Below the pieces are notes generated by a model. That model made no database searches, was not told the origin of the DNA, and was given only the letters and a program-made list of their open reading frames with translations. Shown here in pieces: positions 18,817 to 26,068 of a stretch of DNA of 36,858 bases. Numbering within the stretch: the stretch's first letter is position 1; every line of letters begins with the position of its first letter. The translations under genes and the position numbers were made by a program. The DNA is from an uncultured Clostridia bacterium. GTDB lineage: Bacteria; Bacillota; Clostridia; Oscillospirales; CAG-272. Location: contig CANRIL010000026.1 of the NCBI GenBank assembly GCA_947630625.1, forward strand, positions 1 through 36,858. The letters are read 5' to 3'.

Positions 18817-19437
18817 TCAGATGTCACAGGCGATCAGCTCGTGTGCGTAGGGCAGGGACATGATCCAGTCGCACAAAACGTGCCACTCGTCGAGCTTGTG
18901 GTCGCGGCGGGCAAAATACATATTGACAAGGTTTTCGTAATTCATCGTCACGGTGCGCATCTGATTATATGATGAAGGAAGAAGCTGTATCATGTCATAC
19001 CAGTCCTGCTTGTCCTTCGTCTCGACAAAGCGCAGCCGCGTCTCTTCAAGGTGGGCTATCATCGAATCGAGCATGGCGAGCGCCGCGGGGGAACACTTGT
19101 CGCAGGAGAAATCGTCGCGGGAGAATGGCTTGCTGTGAATTTTGTGCATCGTCGAGGTTGAGTTCGCGACGGTGCCGACCTTGTACGTGTCAAATTCCTT
19201 CCACCAGTAGAGCGGCGCCGTGATGTCGACGGAGACGAATATCTGGCGGATGAACTTCCGGTGGTCGCTGCCCGCGCGGCGAAGGCGGACGGCGAGCGAA
19301 AGATCGTTTTCACCGAGCACGTAATTCCCGTTTTCATCAAAATAACTGTCGGAGCGCGCCCAGCTGTTCATTGGATTGCGCGCGCCGCGCATAGCGCCGT
19401 CAAGATTCATGACGCACGTTCTTTCTGTCTTCAACAT
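18817..19437 (-). CDS. ThyX-fold protein without the flavin/dUMP signature
   Basis: This 206-residue cytosolic protein aligns by eye with flavin-dependent thymidylate synthase ThyX. Residues 55-75 fit the strand before the active site (ending ITAP, like VKAP in ThyX), and 154-190 fit the dUMP-side helices (LPSSYNQ, then NYENLVNMYFARRD with Arg177/178 and Trp185, like the RSLMNFLNLR...QW region). Where ThyX has RHRxxSxNExSxRY, this protein has TYK (84-86) and VGTVANSTSTM, so the flavin and dUMP ligands are missing. It is therefore unlikely to make dTMP; it may bind a nucleotide or act as a regulator. It has its own consensus promoter and terminator. Fold call moderately sure; function unknown. 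Confidence 0.65.
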   Translation of the reverse strand: MLKTERTCVMNLDGAMRGARNPMNSWARSDSYFDENGNYVLGENDLSLAVRLRRAGSDHRKFIRQIFVSVDITAPLYWWKEFDTYKVGTVANSTSTMHKIHSKPFSRDDFSCDKCSPAALAMLDSMIAHLEETRLRFVETKDKQDWYDMIQLLPSSYNQMRTVTMNYENLVNMYFARRDHKLDEWHVLCDWIMSLPYAHELIACDI

Positions 19438-19472
19438 ATATTGACCCTCGCTTTCGGAATTAAGACATTTCC

Positions 19473-19501
19473 ATTATATAATATCGGGCCGGTTTAGTCA
19501 A
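19473..19501 (-). promoter_or_regulatory. Consensus sigma-A promoter of the ThyX-like gene
   Basis: On the minus strand TTGACT (19496-19501) and TATAAT (19473-19478) are 17 bases apart, some 36 bases before the start. This predicts strong vegetative expression. Confidence 0.88.
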
Positions 19502-19526
19502 TATAATTCGTCAAATCGTCCGGCGC

Positions 19527-19557
19527 GTGAATAAAAACCGGGAAACGGGCAAAAATA
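19527..19557 (+). promoter_or_regulatory. Possible sigma-F-type promoter of the M23 gene
   Basis: GGCAAAAATA (19548-19557) fits the sigma-F -10 consensus GGNRANANTA. A GAATA at 19529-19533 could be the -35, but the spacing of 14 is short. No sigma-A promoter is apparent on this strand. Confidence 0.3.
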
Positions 19558-19594
19558 AGCTTGCCAAGCAAAAAAAGGAGACAACGATTACATT

Positions 19595-20356
19595 ATGGAA
19601 AACAAGAAAAACGAAAACCGAATCGTATACGCGGCGCTCATCCTTGTGCTGACGGTGCTGGCTGTACTTGTCATAGTGACCGGAGTCGCGAGCCGCAGGG
19701 CGCGCCCGAACGACTTGCCGGAGGGCACGACGGGCGCGGCAAACGTCATCGAGCCGGGCACAGCTGAACACGACCCGAATAAACCGACGCTCGGCGAGCC
19801 GTCGCTCCCGGAGACGGACAACAAGGGACAAAAGCCTGAGACGGACAAAAAGCCGCCAGTGACGGAAAAGCCGGAGACGCAGGAACCGTCCGCAGACGTT
19901 GATTCCCCGTCCGAGCCGCCGTCATTCTCGGCGCCCGCGGACGGCGCGGTTTCGAAAGGGCACAGCGAAACGGTGCTCGTTTATTCAATGACGATGAACG
20001 ATTACAGGACCCATACCGGCGTCGATATACTTGCCGAGGTCGGCTCGTCCGTGAAGGCGGCGGCGCCCGGCGTCATCTCTGACGTGTGGGAGGACCCGAT
20101 GTGGGGCTGGTGCGTGTCGATCAGCCACGAGGGCGACGCCGTGACCGTATATAAGAACCTCTCGCGCGAGTCCGCGGACGAACTGGCGGAGGGGCAGGAG
20201 GTCGCCGCAGGTGAGATCATCGGCAGCGTCGGCGATACGGCGCTCTGCGAGCTCGCGGACGAGGCGCACCTCCACTTCGAGATCAATATCGGCGGCAAGC
20301 CGGTCGACCCGGAAGATTATATCACATTCGCGACAGCTGACGTTTTCGCCGAATAA
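19595..20356 (+). CDS. M23 (LytM) family protein, SpoIIQ-like
   Basis: This 253-residue protein has one N-terminal membrane span (residues 10-32), a long Pro/Glu/Thr-rich linker to about residue 110, and a LytM/M23 domain. The zinc ligands are present: His and Asp in RTHTGVDIL near residue 138 and the HLHFEI motif near residue 228. This layout (short cytosolic tail, one span, linker, LytM) is that of SpoIIQ, the forespore protein that holds the engulfing membranes together; clostridial SpoIIQ, unlike the Bacillus one, keeps the metal site. A general cell-wall endopeptidase is the alternative. AAAGGAG is 14 bases before the ATG, longer than usual. Confidence 0.75.
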   Translation: MENKKNENRIVYAALILVLTVLAVLVIVTGVASRRARPNDLPEGTTGAANVIEPGTAEHDPNKPTLGEPSLPETDNKGQKPETDKKPPVTEKPETQEPSADVDSPSEPPSFSAPADGAVSKGHSETVLVYSMTMNDYRTHTGVDILAEVGSSVKAAAPGVISDVWEDPMWGWCVSISHEGDAVTVYKNLSRESADELAEGQEVAAGEIIGSVGDTALCELADEAHLHFEINIGGKPVDPEDYITFATADVFAE

Positions 20357-20361
20357 ACAAA

Positions 20362-20475
20362 ACGGGGAGGGGACTTTTTTGAAAAGCCCCTCCCTCATAT
20401 GTTATTCTATGAATTAGACAGAGCGTGGAGGGGACTTTCTGATGTCCCCTCCCTCGCATATTATTTTATGAAAGC
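20362..20475. repeat. Two tandem copies of a terminator hairpin
   Basis: Two near-identical units with a period of about 61 bases each hold a stem: GGGGAGGGG (20364-20372) with CCCCTCCC (20387-20394), and GGAGGGGAC (20427-20435) with GTCCCCTCC (20444-20452). Each is followed by CATATKTTATTYTATGAA-like sequence. They separate two convergent genes and can serve as terminators from both sides. Confidence 0.8.
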
Positions 20476-20502
20476 AAAGAAAATTTTTCCCACAGCGCGC
20501 GC

Positions 20503-22857
20503 TCAGTTTATCCGCCCCTTTTTGACCTTGTTTGAAGAATAAACGGTCAAAAGCGCCAAAAGACAAGCGATCACCGCCGCGAACAGGATGCAGTATATGG
20601 GCTGCGGCATTCCCGCGGGCGAAAGCCTATACAGCCGGTCGATATCATATAGCGCGGTAAAATCAAGATACTCGGCGGCGGGGACCTTCGTCGACACGGC
20701 GAGCTGCGGGATCAGCAGGATCGCCGCCGTAATCGGATAAACGAAGATCGCGCGTTTGAAGAGCAGACCGATCGAGAACGCGAGCGCCGAGATCATGAGC
20801 ACGCCGAGCAGGGAAAGCGCCGCGGAGATCACAATGTATCCCCGGATCGAAAAATTGAACATCGAGCCTTCGTACTGCGGCAGATTAAGGATCGACACGC
20901 TCATGTCTGGCATTTCGTATGAGGTGAAAAGGAAGTATAAGTCGATCATACGGAAGAGCCACCACGCGAACGATGACATTATGGCGCAGATGAACGCCTT
21001 TTTCCGGAACATCACATCGCGCCCGAGCTTTGTGGCGTTCGATATCGCGATAAGCGACGTTCCCGCCGGCGGTTTTTTGTGCTCGAAAAGATACATCCGG
21101 CACGACAGCGCGGCGACGAACAGCAACAGCAGCCAGTCGACGCCCTGCGACATATATTTGTTGTAGCCGGCATCGTAGACGAACACGCCGGTGAAGCCGC
21201 GCGTTTCGCGAAGCGTGCTGAGGTAGTCGGCTCGCTCGGCGAGATATCCGAGCGCGTCCGTCTTGTAAACGGCTTCGCGGTACTCGTCGTGATAATATTC
21301 ATACGTCTCCGAAGACATCTCCCCGTGCCAGAACGCATCCTCTATCTTATCAAAATTGTTGAGCACCTCCGAATATGATTCGTATTGATCCCTTATATAT
21401 TCGGCTTTTTCCTCCGTATACTCGCCGCCGATCTCGGAGACATATTCCTTCAGCGACTTGTCAAACACCGATTCGGGCGGCGCGTAATAAGCGGCGGAAA
21501 CGAATAGCTTTATGACCGTGAGCGCGGCGAGCAGCACGAGCATCGCGCGCTGCTTGTAAATTTCGTAAAATGAAAGCGAGAGCGAGAAGCGCATGTAGAA
21601 TTTGTCGGTCAGCTTCCGTACGCGCGCGCCGAGCTCCTGCACGCCGCGCCTCAACAGCTTCGGGAACCGGAGCTTCAGAAGGAAGTTCTCCTTCGGATAA
21701 AAAATACACGCAAGAATAAGCGAAATGACGACCGCCAGCGCGAGCAGCGCGAGCATCACCGCCCAAAGCCCACAAGGAAACCCGAACAGATCAAACGCGC
21801 GGTACTTTTCGGCGAAAATATCGGCCGTATGAATGCACCAGATGTTGAGATACCTGACCGGGGTGAGGTCCCGGCTGTCCGACAGCGACGCGACGTATCC
21901 CGCGTAACTGCCGACTATAATACCGATCCCGGCGGCGATAGACAGGACAGTCCCCTTGATTATCGAGGTGAGCGCGAAGAAGACGGAGCAGAAGAGCAGG
22001 GCGGACGCGAGCTTCAGCCCGACGCTTACGAACACGGCTCCGCGGACGCTGACGCGCAGCGGCATAAGCTGGAGCCGGTCGATCGCCTGCGCCGCCTCGG
22101 ACGGGTCGGAATACCCCCGCGAGCATATGCCCGTGACCGTGAACGTGGCAGCCGAAAAGATGACTATCACCGCCGCCGTCAAAATCAGCGAGGCGCACAG
22201 CTTCGCCGCCACGGTGCGCCCCCGTCCGTTTCTGCACGCCGACGCAATAGCGTACAGCCCGCACGCGCGGTCTTCGGTCACGGAGACGACGGCAATGACG
22301 ACGACGAGAAGAAACGCCGCAAAAAAGTCGGTCGTGTACCGGAAATAAGTGTCCCAGCCGCGTATGTACGTGTTTTTGATATGCACGTTTTCGTCAAGAT
22401 ACGCGTATACTTCCGTCAGCCGCCTGTTGTACCTGTATGTGAACGAATCCTCTCTGCCCGTCCTTTCATAGTGCATAGAGATGCTGCGGGAGCTGTTAAG
22501 AATATCGGTGAGCGCTTCGTGATACGTCTTGTCCGCGTTTACGGTGGCGTCTACGATACTGAACAGCAAATTGTCCGATATGACGCCGCCGCCGTAGATC
22601 GAGGACATTTCATAATCATCATCGATCGCGTGATGACTCTCATCCTTTATCCGCTCATATTCGGAATAGAATTTTTCCGGGTCGCTGTAGTAGAGCTCGA
22701 AAACCGAATCGAGATATTCATCCCGCCCGGTATCCGGATAATATGAGAAGTCCGCGCAGATGATGATGTTCAATAGCAGCAGCACGACCGCCATCACGCG
22801 GACGAGCCTTGAGGAAATTATTTTTTTTATTTCAAAGAAAACAAGTCTTCCAAACAT
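20503..22857 (-). CDS. Double-module ABC-2-type permease without adjacent ATPase
   Basis: This 784-residue membrane protein looks like a fusion of two ABC-2-type permease modules. The first begins FFEIKKIISSRLVRVMAVVLL and has an outside loop rich in Tyr, Asp and Glu, followed by membrane spans between about residues 175 and 390. The second begins near residue 430 with FYEIYKQRAMLVLLAALTVI, again followed by an acidic outside loop (about 465-560) and five or six spans to the end. Each module thus repeats span, loop, spans. No ATPase gene lies nearby, so a partner would have to come from elsewhere. It is co-directional with and 13 bases after a lipoprotein gene. Substrate unknown. Confidence 0.7.
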   Translation of the reverse strand: MFGRLVFFEIKKIISSRLVRVMAVVLLLLNIIICADFSYYPDTGRDEYLDSVFELYYSDPEKFYSEYERIKDESHHAIDDDYEMSSIYGGGVISDNLLFSIVDATVNADKTYHEALTDILNSSRSISMHYERTGREDSFTYRYNRRLTEVYAYLDENVHIKNTYIRGWDTYFRYTTDFFAAFLLVVVIAVVSVTEDRACGLYAIASACRNGRGRTVAAKLCASLILTAAVIVIFSAATFTVTGICSRGYSDPSEAAQAIDRLQLMPLRVSVRGAVFVSVGLKLASALLFCSVFFALTSIIKGTVLSIAAGIGIIVGSYAGYVASLSDSRDLTPVRYLNIWCIHTADIFAEKYRAFDLFGFPCGLWAVMLALLALAVVISLILACIFYPKENFLLKLRFPKLLRRGVQELGARVRKLTDKFYMRFSLSLSFYEIYKQRAMLVLLAALTVIKLFVSAAYYAPPESVFDKSLKEYVSEIGGEYTEEKAEYIRDQYESYSEVLNNFDKIEDAFWHGEMSSETYEYYHDEYREAVYKTDALGYLAERADYLSTLRETRGFTGVFVYDAGYNKYMSQGVDWLLLLFVAALSCRMYLFEHKKPPAGTSLIAISNATKLGRDVMFRKKAFICAIMSSFAWWLFRMIDLYFLFTSYEMPDMSVSILNLPQYEGSMFNFSIRGYIVISAALSLLGVLMISALAFSIGLLFKRAIFVYPITAAILLIPQLAVSTKVPAAEYLDFTALYDIDRLYRLSPAGMPQPIYCILFAAVIACLLALLTVYSSNKVKKGRIN

Positions 22858-22870
22858 AAAAGCTCACCAT

Positions 22871-24061
22871 CTATTTCCCAAAAATATCTTCCGCAATGAC
22901 CCATTCTTTCCCGGTGCCGATGTCAAGACATGAGATGACCTCCGAGGCATGATGATCCTCATATATTTCAAAGGTGTCAAATACAATATATGTGTCCGAA
23001 AATGCATGGAAGCTTTTTTCCTCTTTGTTCGGATTTATATTTTCTACAATAGTTTTCATTTCTCCTGTATAAATATCATATGTGGAAACCTTTTGTTCGA
23101 CCATTATGTAACATACGTCTTTAAAAAAGTCACAGCGGATATATTCAACAAGCGATTCGCGCTCTTTGGGGGCGTTTTTATCAGAGCGGTATAAAGTGGA
23201 AAGGCGCGTGCCTTCGCCGCCTTTCGGCTCGCCGTAGTACATGTACTCATCCGAGATATAGAAAATTTGTATATAGGAATCATTAAACTTTGTCTTCCCG
23301 GTAAAATCCGTTCTGCACGTGTAAACACACGAATCGTCATGGTCCAAATAATAGATCAGGTCGTCCCTGATATACTGGATCGTTATTTCATACGGTGAAG
23401 ACTCGCCCATTTGAAGCTCGCCTCCGCCGTCGCGGTCTATCCGGCGAACAACAAATTCTCCGCTTTCTCTGCTGAATGTGGAAAAGTAGATCTTGTCGTT
23501 ATATAACGCAAGCTGCCTTGGAGAACCGGAGAAACCGTCCGCCAGCGTCTCCAGACGGTTCGTTTTCGTGTCAAAGGAACATATTCTTGTTCTTTCATCT
23601 TCGAACGAATCATCAGCATAATATGAGTAAGCTATTATGAGGACGGGGAAGTTATCATTTTCAACGGTCGCTTTTTCGTCGATGAGAAAGTACGACCAAA
23701 CCCCGTGAAATGGGTCGTCTATGCCTGAAGCCAAAGGGTCGCCCATGAGCGGCTGGCGTAAGGGGTATGGGTCACTCACGCATTGATAAAAATATCTATT
23801 GTCGGCTAAGCTGCGGTAATAAACAAAATCCTCCCATGTGCAGCCGAATTGAGTTCCGTTGATAAAATCGCGCGGAGTCCTTTCTTTATTGATCGTTACA
23901 CTGATGTTCGGATCAGGCTTAAATCCGCTTTCCGGGTTTTCCGTCCCACCGGATCCCGAACTTCCGGTCTGATCCGATTCCGGGCTGTTCCACGAACATG
24001 ACGAGGCGCACAAAATCCCGATAAGCAATAGCAGCGAGCAGATAAATTTAAGTTTGTTCAT
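22871..24061 (-). CDS. Lipoprotein, beta-propeller-like, paralog 1
   Basis: This 396-residue protein is an exported lipoprotein: residues 1-21 are a signal ending in the lipobox ASSC with Cys22, followed by a Ser/Gly/Glu-rich linker to about residue 50. The rest is made of repeating strand-rich segments with Tyr/Asp/Phe patterns, such as RICSFDTKTNRLETLADG, KIYFSTFSRESGEF, LIYYLDHDDSCVYTC and STLYRSDKNAP, which look like blades of a DUF5050- or TolB-like propeller. It is a close tandem paralog of the gene at 24192-25406. It sits directly before the permease gene and is probably its extracellular partner. Function unknown. Confidence 0.75.
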   Translation of the reverse strand: MNKLKFICSLLLLIGILCASSCSWNSPESDQTGSSGSGGTENPESGFKPDPNISVTINKERTPRDFINGTQFGCTWEDFVYYRSLADNRYFYQCVSDPYPLRQPLMGDPLASGIDDPFHGVWSYFLIDEKATVENDNFPVLIIAYSYYADDSFEDERTRICSFDTKTNRLETLADGFSGSPRQLALYNDKIYFSTFSRESGEFVVRRIDRDGGGELQMGESSPYEITIQYIRDDLIYYLDHDDSCVYTCRTDFTGKTKFNDSYIQIFYISDEYMYYGEPKGGEGTRLSTLYRSDKNAPKERESLVEYIRCDFFKDVCYIMVEQKVSTYDIYTGEMKTIVENINPNKEEKSFHAFSDTYIVFDTFEIYEDHHASEVISCLDIGTGKEWVIAEDIFGK

Positions 24062-24185
24062 ACGTCCTCCAATCGTTTTTCATCAAAATTAAAATACGTT
24101 CCGAATACGTATCCAAAGCTTCGACTTCCGAGGAAACGAGCAGGAGCCGCTGCGGGTGTGAACAGCTTTTGAAGCTACCAAACAT
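24048..24185 (-). pseudogene. Relic of the permease start between the paralogous lipoproteins
   Basis: Directly after the upstream lipoprotein gene, the minus strand repeats 19 bases (GGTGAGCTTTTATGTTTGG) that also form the ribosome binding site and first codons of the permease at 22857. Reading on gives a 45-codon frame beginning MFGSFKSC and ending in TAA inside the next lipoprotein gene, with no further likeness to the permease. I take it as a leftover of a tandem duplication of a lipoprotein-permease pair. Confidence 0.6.
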
Positions 24186-24191
24186 AAAAGC

Positions 24192-25406
24192 TCACCTGTT
24201 CTCGGCGATCGCCCATTCTTTTCCGGTCTTTACGTCAAGACATGTGATAGTCTCTATGCCGTGGTGATCCTCTATGCGGTCGGTGTCAAATATAATATAT
24301 GTATCAGAAAAGGCATAGAAGCTTTTTTGCTCGTCGTTCGGAGTCAGATTTTCTATGAGCGTTTTCGTTTCCCCAGTATAAATATTGTATGTAGAAACCT
24401 TGCCTAACACTATTATATAGCATACGTCGTCAAAAAAATCACATCCGAAATAATCCACAAGCGATTCGCGCTCTTTGGGGGCGTTTTTATCAGAGCGGTA
24501 TAAAGTGGAAAACCGCCTGTCTTCGCCGCCTTTCGGCTCGCCGTAGTACATGTATTCATCCGAAATATAGAAAATTTCCATAAAGGAATCATAAAACTTT
24601 GTCTTCCCGGTGAAATCCGTTCTGCACGTGTAAACGCACGAATCGTCATGGTCTAAATAATAGATCAGGTCGTCATTGATGTACTGTATCGTTATTTCAT
24701 ACGGCGTAGACTCGCCCATTTGAAGCTCGCCTCCGCCGTCGCGGTTTATCCGGCGAACGACAAATTCTCCCTTTTCCGAGTCGAATGTGGAGAAATAGAT
24801 CTTGTCTTTATATAACGCAAGCTGACTTGGGTAACCGGAAAAACCGTCCGCCAGCGTATCCATACGGTTCGTTTTCGTGTCAAAGGAACATATTCTTGTT
24901 CTTTCATCTTCGAACGAATCATCAGCATAATATCTGTAAGCTATTATAAGAATGGGTAAGTTTTCATTTTCAACGGTTGATTTTTCATCAATAAGAAATA
25001 ATAACCAAGCCATGTAAAATGGGTCGTCTCTGTCTGATGCCAAAGGGTCGCCAAGAAGCGGCTGGCTTATGGGATATGGGTCATTCACGCATTGATAAAA
25101 AATTCTACTGTCAGCTAAAGTGCTGTAATAAACAAAATTGTCCCACGTGCAGCCGAAATGTGTGCCGTTGATAAATTCGCGGGGAGCCCTTTCTTTATTG
25201 ATAGTCACATTAATGTTAGAATCCGGCTTAAAGCCGCTTTCCGGGCTTTCGATCTCATCCGATCCCGAACTTTCGGATTCGTCCTGCCCCGCACCGGATT
25301 CAGAATTTCCGGTCTGGGTCGACACCTGTTTGTTCCACGAACATGACGAGGCGCACAAAAACCCGATAAGCAATAGCAGCGAGCAGATAAATTTAAGTTT
25401 GTTCAT
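24192..25406 (-). CDS. Lipoprotein, beta-propeller-like, paralog 2
   Basis: This 404-residue lipoprotein is nearly the same as paralog 1: the first 15 residues are identical, the lipobox is again ASSC with Cys22, and most of the strand-rich body matches. The linker after the cysteine is about eight residues longer (a Ser/Glu/Asp-rich insert with ESESSGSDEIESPESG). Differences are spread evenly, as expected for a duplication that has diverged under constraint. GGAGGACGT lies just before the ATG. It is the first gene of the operon, behind a strong promoter and a long leader. It may bind a ligand or sense the envelope; no enzyme motif was seen. Confidence 0.75.
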   Translation of the reverse strand: MNKLKFICSLLLLIGFLCASSCSWNKQVSTQTGNSESGAGQDESESSGSDEIESPESGFKPDSNINVTINKERAPREFINGTHFGCTWDNFVYYSTLADSRIFYQCVNDPYPISQPLLGDPLASDRDDPFYMAWLLFLIDEKSTVENENLPILIIAYRYYADDSFEDERTRICSFDTKTNRMDTLADGFSGYPSQLALYKDKIYFSTFDSEKGEFVVRRINRDGGGELQMGESTPYEITIQYINDDLIYYLDHDDSCVYTCRTDFTGKTKFYDSFMEIFYISDEYMYYGEPKGGEDRRFSTLYRSDKNAPKERESLVDYFGCDFFDDVCYIIVLGKVSTYNIYTGETKTLIENLTPNDEQKSFYAFSDTYIIFDTDRIEDHHGIETITCLDVKTGKEWAIAENR

Positions 25407-25611
25407 ACGTCCTCCGGTCGGTTGAAATTAAAATAATCATATTTCGCTCAATGAGCCTTATGAGTCTCTACGGTGCGGGGAAATTATCAGGTATAATATA
25501 GGATATCATCGGTAAAAAAGTATTATCACTATTTTATTATATAATCCGTATATATAATAATTTTATATAACAATCGTCATATAACAATAATTTATTTTCA
25601 TTCACAAGCAT
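25407..25611 (-). other. Long AT-rich leader of the lipoprotein-permease operon
   Basis: About 200 bases lie between the predicted start of transcription and the first lipoprotein gene. The stretch is far richer in A and T than its surroundings. It contains a ten-base-pair hairpin, TTATTATATA (25534-25543) with TATATAATAA (25551-25560), and a GC-rich patch nearer to the gene with a small GCTCA/TGAGC stem. No gene was found in it. It may be a regulatory leader or recently acquired DNA. Confidence 0.5.
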
Positions 25612-25640
25612 AATGTATCATGCAGGTAAAATATTGTCAA
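25612..25640 (-). promoter_or_regulatory. Strong sigma-A promoter of the lipoprotein-permease operon
   Basis: On the minus strand TTGACA (25635-25640, perfect) and TACATT (25612-25617) are 17 bases apart. Confidence 0.82.
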
Positions 25641-25677
25641 GGCATCGCGCACAAAATTAATAAAATCTTAAGAAATT

Positions 25678-25797
25678 CAGCGCCGTCCCCGATTTTCGGG
25701 AAACGGCGCTGAGCGTTTATTTGCACGAATTATTTCACACGTCTGAAAAATCGGACATTTTGCCGCCGCAGGCAGGAATCAGGCGCTCGGCGAGCCC
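25678..25797 (-). pseudogene. Decayed copy of the 3' end and terminator of the Gfo/Idh gene
   Basis: This stretch matches 26018-26137 over its whole length with small gaps. On the minus strand it still reads GLAERLIPACGGKMSDFSDV and then a stop, against GLAERLISVYDGKKSDFSDM in the intact gene, and it is followed by a copy of the same terminator stem (CAGCGCCGT 25678-25686 with ACGGCGCTG 25703-25711). Upstream the likeness fades, though SICGEAARHQR near 25840 may match VCGIRAASEHT of the intact protein. It is the end of a duplicated oxidoreductase gene, the body of which is lost. Confidence 0.8.
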
Positions 25798-25873
25798 TGA
25801 TTTTCCGCATTCCGCACTTCAATGCGGCTTGAGATGCCGCTGATGACGGGCAGCCTCCCCACAGATCGAGTGG

Positions 25874-25984
25874 TCAATGAAGATGCGCGGAAATTTCCCC
25901 GGCAATAGATTTATAGTCAGACGTATAGGTGAGCCCGTAGTCGCGGGCGAGCGCATCATATGTAAGCGTTTCGCTGTCCGGCAT
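25874..25984 (-). CDS. Small ORF of 36 codons, doubtful
   Basis: On the minus strand an ATG at 25984 opens a 36-codon frame whose product (MPDSETLTYDALARDYGL, then TYTSDYKSIAGEISAHLH) has balanced, protein-like composition, with GGGTGAT eleven bases upstream. It overlaps the relic region, so it may be part of a broken gene rather than a peptide. I do not recognise it. Confidence 0.25.
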   Translation of the reverse strand: MPDSETLTYDALARDYGLTYTSDYKSIAGEISAHLH

Positions 25985-26012
25985 AATAAGGACTTATCAC
26001 CCAAACATAAAA

Positions 26013-26053
26013 CACTCAGCGCCGTCCCTCTTTTGGGAAAACGGCGCTGAGTG
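26013..26053 (-). terminator. Terminator of the Gfo/Idh oxidoreductase gene
   Basis: CACTCAGCGCCGT (26013-26025) pairs perfectly with ACGGCGCTGAGTG (26041-26053), 15 bases after the stop; on the minus strand a TTTTATGTTT tail follows. Confidence 0.85.
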
Positions 26054-26068
26054 TTTATTTGCGGCGAA

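Noticed and set aside
25440-25505. GAGTCTCTACGGTGCGGGG on the plus strand, resembling the core of a purine riboswitch
   Set aside because: The UAUA and L2/L3 elements and a closing P1 stem could not be found in the right places, and no plus-strand gene follows.
25819-26004. 61-codon frame on the minus strand
   Set aside because: Overlaps the oxidoreductase relic; only a part near SICGEAARHQR may be old coding sequence in this frame.
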